Shown here: in pieces, positions 59,947 to 64,000 of the stretch
Layout: each line of letters starts with the position of its first letter
Numbering within the stretch: the first letter of the stretch is position 1
Source: Perlucidibaca piscinae DSM 21586
Lineage (GTDB): Bacteria > Pseudomonadota > Gammaproteobacteria > Pseudomonadales > Moraxellaceae
Reading direction: 5' to 3'
Assembly: GCF_000420045.1 (NCBI RefSeq)
Contig: NZ_ATUE01000007.1
Span: forward strand, 62,001 to 126,000
Length of the DNA stretch: 64,000 nucleotides
Position numbers and translations under genes: made by a program
Notes under the pieces: generated by a model
Seen by the model: the letters and a program-made list of their open reading frames with translations, nothing else
Database searches by the model: none
What the model was told of the DNA's origin: nothing

Positions 59947-62943
59947 TCAGCTGTCGCTGGACGCTCCCTGTGCCTGCTGTGCTTCGGCCTTGGCGCGAGC
60001 TTCGGCTTCGCGTTGCAGGCGACGACGCACGCGCGGGTCGTTGGAGGCACGGCGCGGTGCGGCTTCGGCGGGAGCAGCCACGGGGCTCTCGGCATGGGTA
60101 GCAGGAGACGCTGCTTCCTGGGTCACCTCGGCATCGGCAACGGTTGCCACCACCGTCTCTGCGGACTCGACGACAGGGGCTGCATCAACCTCGGCCACGG
60201 TATCACCGGTAGCCAGGGCACCGGTGTCAGCGGCCTCGGGTGCGACCGCTGCCTCGACCCGGGGCGCTTCGACGACGGCTTCAGTGGCAACGACGTCAGT
60301 CACCGCCGGCATGTCCACCGGGGCAGACGGCGCTGTCGTCTCGACGATGGCCTCGACGTTGGCGTCGGCACTGGCGTCAACAGCGGCTTCAGCCGTCAGC
60401 GCGACAGGCTCGACGCTGGCAACGGCATCCGCGCTGTCAGCAGCAACGACAGCGGCGACTGCTGCCGGCTCGGCACTGACCGTTGCGTCAGCCGTCTGCA
60501 CGCTGGCGTCAGGAGCTGCCGCCACAGGCGCTGCGTCAGCGCTTTCACCGGCAGGCATGAGTTCGGCGGGAACCGGCAGGCCAGCATCGATCAGCACCTG
60601 CGGATCACGTTCGCGCGGACCGCGGCGGCGAGCCGGATGACGGTTGCGACGACGACGCGGCTGCTCGGCAGCCTCACCAGCAACCGCTGGCACAGCGCCA
60701 TCGGTCACCACGACGGCATCGATCGTGACGTCGCCAACAACCGGTGCAGCCTCGACGGCGTCACGCGCCGGACGTTCCGGGCGCGGTGCGCGTTCGGGGC
60801 GCGGCTGACGCTCGCGCACCGGCGCAGCGCTGTCGCCGGCAGCAACGTCCGGTTTCGGTTCGCGCGGCGGGCGCGGTTGACGCGGCGGGCGTTCAGCCTG
60901 CTCGGTCGGCTTGTCGATCTGCGAGCGACCACCAGCGGCCATCAGTTCGCTGTTCTGGCGGCGTTCGCCACGATCCTGCTGACGCTCCTGGCCACGACCG
61001 TTGCGGTTGCCGGCCTGCTGGCCTTGACCTTGCTGACGCGGGCGCTGCTGACCGCCACCCTGGCGCTGGCCGCCACGCGGCTCGATGCTGGGCGCAGGAA
61101 TCACGGGCTCCGGCTTGACGCCGAACAGGCCCTTGAGCCAGGCCATGAAGCCGGTTGCGGGTGCTGCCACCGGGGCGGCAGCCGGTGCCGGACGAGCGGG
61201 CTGACGCTGGCCGCGATTGCCTGCAGCTGCCTGCATAGCATCGCGCGGGCGCTCATCACGGGCGGGTTGTTGCTCGCGAGCCTGCGGTTCGCGCGGCTGC
61301 TGTTCACGCGGCGTCGGCGCCTGGGTCACCGGCTGGATGTTGCGCACGGCGGCAACCTGGCGCTTGGGCGCGTCACCGTCGACGGCGTCGAGCACGATTT
61401 CCGGTGCCGGCGGCTGGATGCGCTCAACCATCTTGAAGCTGGCGATATCCTCGTCGCCTTCCTCGACCTGGTCGTCACGCAGGCGGGTGACGTCGTAGTG
61501 CGGGGTTTCCATGTGCGGATTCGGCAGGATGAGGATGCGCACCTTGCTGCGCGCTTCCAGATCAGCCAGCGTCTTGCGCTTCTCGTTGAGCAGGAAGGTG
61601 GCCACCGAAACCGGTACCGAAGCATTGATCTGCGCGGTACGGTCCTTGAGCACTTCCTCTTCGATGACGCGCATGATCGACAGGGCCAGCGAGCGCACGT
61701 CACGGATCACGCCGGTGCCGTTGCAGCGCGGGCAGACCAGACCGGTCGCTTCCTCGAGCGACGGACGCAGGCGCTGACGCGACAGCTCGAGCAGGCCGAA
61801 CTTGGAGATGCGACCGATCTGGATGCGGGCGCGGTCCATGGCCAGCGCGTCGCGCAGGCGATCCTCGACCATGCGCTGATGCTTGGGCGGCGTCATGTCG
61901 ATGAAGTCGATGACCACGAGGCCGCCGCTGTCACGCAGGCGCAGCTGGCGGGCGATCTCGTCGGCCGCTTCGAGGTTGGTGTTGAGTGCGGTTTCCTCGA
62001 TGTCGCTGCCCTTGGTGGCGCGCGAGGAGTTGATGTCAATGGACACCAGCGCCTCGGTCGGATCGATGACGATGGAGCCGCCGGACGGCAGCTTCACTTC
62101 ACGCTGGAAGGCGGTCTCGATCTGGCTTTCGATCTGGTAGCGGTTGAACAGCGGCACCGAGTCCTTGTAGAGCTTGATCTTGGTCTGGTAGTGCGGCATC
62201 ACCTGCTGCACGAAGGCCATGGCCTCGTTGTAGGCCGACTCGTTGTCGATCAGGACGTCGTTGATGTCCTGGCGCAGGTAGTCACGCACGGCACGGATGA
62301 TGACGTTGGATTCCTGATAGATCAGGAAGGGCGCGGACTTTTCCTTGCCGGCAGCCTGGATGGCGTTCCACAGCGTCATCAGGTAGTCGAGATCCCACTG
62401 CAGCTCTTCGGCGCTGCGGCCGAGACCGGCGGTGCGCACGATGGCGCCCATGTCGTTGGGAATGTTGATGGCGTTGAGCGCATCCTTCAGTTCCTGACGC
62501 TCTTCACCCTCGATGCGGCGCGAGATGCCGCCGGCACGCGGGTTGTTCGGCATCAGCACCAGGTAGCGGCCGGCCAGCGAGATGAAGGTGGAGAGGGCGG
62601 CGCCCTTGTTGCCGCGCTCTTCCTTCTCGACCTGGACGATGACTTCCTGGCCTTCCTGCAGCGCATCCTTGATGGTGATGCGGCCGCCGGCTTCCTTCGG
62701 GGTCTTGTTGAAGTATTCGCGGGCGACTTCCTTCAGCGGCAGGAAGCCGTGACGGTCACCACCGAAGTCGACGAAGGCGGCTTCGAGGCTGGGTTCGATG
62801 CGGGTGATGCGACCCTTGAAGATGCTGGCTTTCTTTTGCACACGACCGCGATGCTCGAGGTCAAAGTCGTACAGGCGCTGCCCGTCGACCATTGCCACGC
62901 GGATTTCTTCGGCGTGCGTGGCGTTTATTAACATGCGTTTCAT
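59947..62943 (-). CDS. rne: Ribonuclease E
   Basis: RNase E starts mRNA decay and matures rRNA and tRNA. It is 998 residues. The catalytic half matches E. coli numbering exactly: metal ligands Asp303 and Asp346, zinc-link Cys404-Pro-Arg-Cys407, S1 domain near residues 36-120. GFMAWLKGLFG (598-608) looks like the amphipathic membrane-binding helix. The rest is disordered: Arg/Gln/Pro-rich (about 540-780, likely RNA binding), then an acidic Ala/Val/Glu-rich stretch (about 790-960), ending in SNDPRVRRRLQRE, a basic motif near the C-terminus. ATG 62943 (MKRMLINATH) matches the family start. It has no good ribosome binding site and follows a hairpin. Confidence 0.97.
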   Translation of the reverse strand: MKRMLINATHAEEIRVAMVDGQRLYDFDLEHRGRVQKKASIFKGRITRIEPSLEAAFVDFGGDRHGFLPLKEVAREYFNKTPKEAGGRITIKDALQEGQEVIVQVEKEERGNKGAALSTFISLAGRYLVLMPNNPRAGGISRRIEGEERQELKDALNAINIPNDMGAIVRTAGLGRSAEELQWDLDYLMTLWNAIQAAGKEKSAPFLIYQESNVIIRAVRDYLRQDINDVLIDNESAYNEAMAFVQQVMPHYQTKIKLYKDSVPLFNRYQIESQIETAFQREVKLPSGGSIVIDPTEALVSIDINSSRATKGSDIEETALNTNLEAADEIARQLRLRDSGGLVVIDFIDMTPPKHQRMVEDRLRDALAMDRARIQIGRISKFGLLELSRQRLRPSLEEATGLVCPRCNGTGVIRDVRSLALSIMRVIEEEVLKDRTAQINASVPVSVATFLLNEKRKTLADLEARSKVRILILPNPHMETPHYDVTRLRDDQVEEGDEDIASFKMVERIQPPAPEIVLDAVDGDAPKRQVAAVRNIQPVTQAPTPREQQPREPQAREQQPARDERPRDAMQAAAGNRGQRQPARPAPAAAPVAAPATGFMAWLKGLFGVKPEPVIPAPSIEPRGGQRQGGGQQRPRQQGQGQQAGNRNGRGQERQQDRGERRQNSELMAAGGRSQIDKPTEQAERPPRQPRPPREPKPDVAAGDSAAPVRERQPRPERAPRPERPARDAVEAAPVVGDVTIDAVVVTDGAVPAVAGEAAEQPRRRRNRHPARRRGPRERDPQVLIDAGLPVPAELMPAGESADAAPVAAAPDASVQTADATVSAEPAAVAAVVAADSADAVASVEPVALTAEAAVDASADANVEAIVETTAPSAPVDMPAVTDVVATEAVVEAPRVEAAVAPEAADTGALATGDTVAEVDAAPVVESAETVVATVADAEVTQEAASPATHAESPVAAPAEAAPRRASNDPRVRRRLQREAEARAKAEAQQAQGASSDS

Positions 62944-62950
62944 TTTCGGG

Positions 62951-62978
62951 GATACCCATGGGGTTCATGCCCCGTATC
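62951..62978 (-). promoter_or_regulatory. Hairpin beside the rne start codon
   Basis: Outer arms GATAC (62951-62955) and GTATC (62974-62978) and inner arms GGGG (62960-62963) and CCCC (62970-62973) form an interrupted stem. It takes up the sequence where a ribosome binding site would lie, so it may limit rne translation. Confidence 0.45.
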
Positions 62979-63367
62979 GGGTGTCCGCAGACAGGCTGGC
63001 GGCAACAGCGAGTACGGATGACCGGATGGGTCAGCCGTGCAGGGATGCGTGTCGCGGCGATCGACAGGTGATCAGTCCCGGCACGCAGCAATACATTCTG
63101 TTGTTGGTCAGGCAGGTCCGGCTCGGGGTGGCCGAGGGGGAGAGGCCTGACACGGTTCCTGATTCCTTCACGCGGGATCAGGGCCGCAAAACAAATCCTG
63201 CCTGCGCACGCGATGCGGCGCGAGGCTTGTGGTTTCTGGCAGCAAATGACTGCCCTGGTGCCGGGTGGGGGAGGTGCATGGGTCGGCGGTCATCCTGAGC
63301 GGCAGATGCTGCCGTCACAGGGACTCGGCTCGGGTGCGTTTCCCGCCAAGCGACTGTCGCTTTGCGA

Positions 63368-63373
63368 TATAAT
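63368..63373 (+). promoter_or_regulatory. Consensus -10 box for rluC
   Basis: TATAAT, 111 bases before the rluC start. The 15-base palindrome at 63348-63362 sits just upstream, over the spacer and near the -35 position, where a bound regulator could block polymerase. No good -35 hexamer is visible. Confidence 0.45.
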
Positions 63374-63422
63374 TCCGCCATCAGCACAACTGCCGACGGT
63401 CTTCACAGGCAAGCGACTCATT

Positions 63423-63452
63423 AATATAGCAGTCATTTTCCATCCAGGCCAA
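63423..63452 (-). promoter_or_regulatory. Candidate rne promoter
   Basis: On the minus strand TTGGCC (63447-63452), an 18-base spacer and TATATT (63423-63428). It would give a leader of roughly 470 bases. Matches to consensus are 4/6 and 5/6; other starts closer to rne cannot be excluded. Confidence 0.4.
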
Positions 63453-63484
63453 GCATTTACTACGGTTCCGCCAAGGCAGCCCCC

Positions 63485-64000
63485 ATGACCGATACCCCCT
63501 CGTTGTCCGTTCCCGCCGTACGCATGATCACGGTGGATGCCGCGTTTGCCGATCAGCGCCTGGACAACTTTCTCATGACCGCCCTCAAGGGCACGCCGCG
63601 CACCCTGGTCTACCGCATCGTCCGCACCGGCGAGGTGCGCGTGAACAAGGGCCGGGTCAAGCCCGATTACCGTGTCCAGGCCGGTGACGTGGTGCGGGTG
63701 CCGCCGTTGCGCCTGAGCGATGAGGCGCCGACGGTGAAGCCGTCCGGAGGCCTGCAGAAACTGCTCGCCGGACGCATCGTGCATGATCGCGACCATCTGC
63801 TGGTGGTCAACAAGCCGGCCGGTCTGGCCGTGCACGGTGGCAGCGGCATTTCGGTCGGCCTCATCGAGGCGCTGCGTGCCATGCGTCCGGAGCAGGCGGC
63901 CAGCCTGGAGCTGGTGCACCGTCTTGATCGTGACACCTCGGGCCTGATCATGGTCACCGCCCACCGGCCCTTGCTGCGCGCCCTGCATGAGCAGCTGCGT
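63485..64000 (+). CDS. rluC: 23S rRNA pseudouridine synthase RluC, N-terminal part (3' end outside window)
   Basis: The frame runs from ATG 63485 to the right edge with no stop (172 codons). RluC makes pseudouridines at 955, 2504 and 2580 of 23S rRNA. An S4 RNA-binding domain lies at about 18-78 (QRLDNFLMTALKG then VRVNKGRVKPDYRVQAGD), followed by the start of the catalytic domain with Asp148 in HRLDRDTSG. The divergent rne/rluC pairing is standard in this group and separates RluC from the similar RluD. Confidence 0.93.
   Translation, partial: MTDTPSLSVPAVRMITVDAAFADQRLDNFLMTALKGTPRTLVYRIVRTGEVRVNKGRVKPDYRVQAGDVVRVPPLRLSDEAPTVKPSGGLQKLLAGRIVHDRDHLLVVNKPAGLAVHGGSGISVGLIEALRAMRPEQAASLELVHRLDRDTSGLIMVTAHRPLLRALHEQLR

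Larger units (their letters stand above)
62944..63484. promoter_or_regulatory. rne leader and divergent rne/rluC control region
   Basis: These 541 bases carry no gene I can support. Leftward they form a leader for rne of several hundred bases, as in E. coli where an approximately 360-base leader mediates autoregulation. A hairpin at 62951-62978 sits seven bases before the rne start, and a second at 63158-63182 (nine-base arms, one mismatch) lies inside. A perfect 15-base palindrome AAGCGACTGTCGCTT is at 63348-63362. CAAGCGACT occurs twice (63347-63355 and 63410-63418). Confidence 0.6.

Noticed and set aside
60100..60600. Tandem repeat array in the rne 3' half
   Set aside because: The repetitiveness comes from low-complexity codons for Ala, Val, Glu and Asp; there is no fixed repeat unit and no spacer pattern.
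60013..62931. A 972-codon open frame on the plus strand across rne
   Set aside because: It lies antisense to rne, which has exact catalytic residues and a family start. The frame stays open because high-GC coding DNA rarely forms stops in the opposite frame, and its protein is Arg/Gly/His-rich with no recognisable domain.

Overview
This window is GC-rich (roughly 65 percent by eye) and densely packed with short-spaced, often overlapping genes on both strands. Gene content and order point to a gammaproteobacterium of the Pseudomonadales type. The evidence is truD-surE-pcm at the left edge, uvrY-uvrC-pgsA-tRNA-Gly in the middle, and lolC-lolD / DUF2062-comEC-exbB-exbD-msbA-lpxK-trm112-kdsB-LMW PTPase-murB-...-rne / rluC at the right. 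The last block matches the arrangement I recall from Pseudomonas. The nlpD-rpoS genes that often follow pcm are absent, which would fit relatives of the rpoS-lacking Moraxellaceae; that placement is inference. I saw no insertion sequence, prophage, CRISPR array or integrase.

Layout. 1-1908: truD (3' part), surE, pcm. 2092-9731: a signalling island of kinase, regulator, regulator, kinase and a TonB-dependent receptor. The two kinases are 7TMR-DISM proteins of near-equal length, the two regulators are gapless paralogues, and the receptor start overlaps the second kinase stop. 9760-10079: a leftward tRNA-Ser(GCU)-tRNA-Arg(ACG) operon with promoter and terminator. 10208-15898: MscS channel, then leftward frmA-fghA-DUF4394 lipoprotein (formaldehyde detoxification) and a LysR regulator. 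16015-19676: valine catabolism genes (mmsA, acyl-CoA dehydrogenase, mmsB), divergent from the LysR gene, followed by a class II aldolase. 20626-30567: TauE/SafE and HIT genes, an AraC regulator with purU, an AmpG-like transporter, tusA, MATE with a thiamine-type Nudix protein, pdxB and a sodium:solute symporter. 30604-37165: fatty acid desaturase, bolA-trhO, UPF0149, recQ, a YgjP peptidase and pbpG.

37359-44909 holds uvrY-uvrC-pgsA, tRNA-Gly with a strong promoter and terminator, murI, glpD, an M48 lipoprotein peptidase and a glycerophosphodiesterase. 45028-59833 is largely an envelope block: lipoprotein sorting (lolC/lolD), DNA uptake (comEC), an ExbB/ExbD pair, lipid A flipping and phosphorylation (msbA, lpxK), Kdo activation (kdsB), peptidoglycan precursor synthesis (murB) and a pqi lipid-transport operon with PqiA split into two genes. 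A strong bidirectional terminator separates it from rne, which has a leader of several hundred bases and diverges from rluC; rluC is cut by the right edge.

The best candidate for something not well described is the island at 2092-9731. It looks like a duplicated membrane-sensing two-component module wired to an outer-membrane receptor. Its specificity cannot be read from sequence alone. All positions, motif counts and the one identity figure here were worked out by hand, without database searches.
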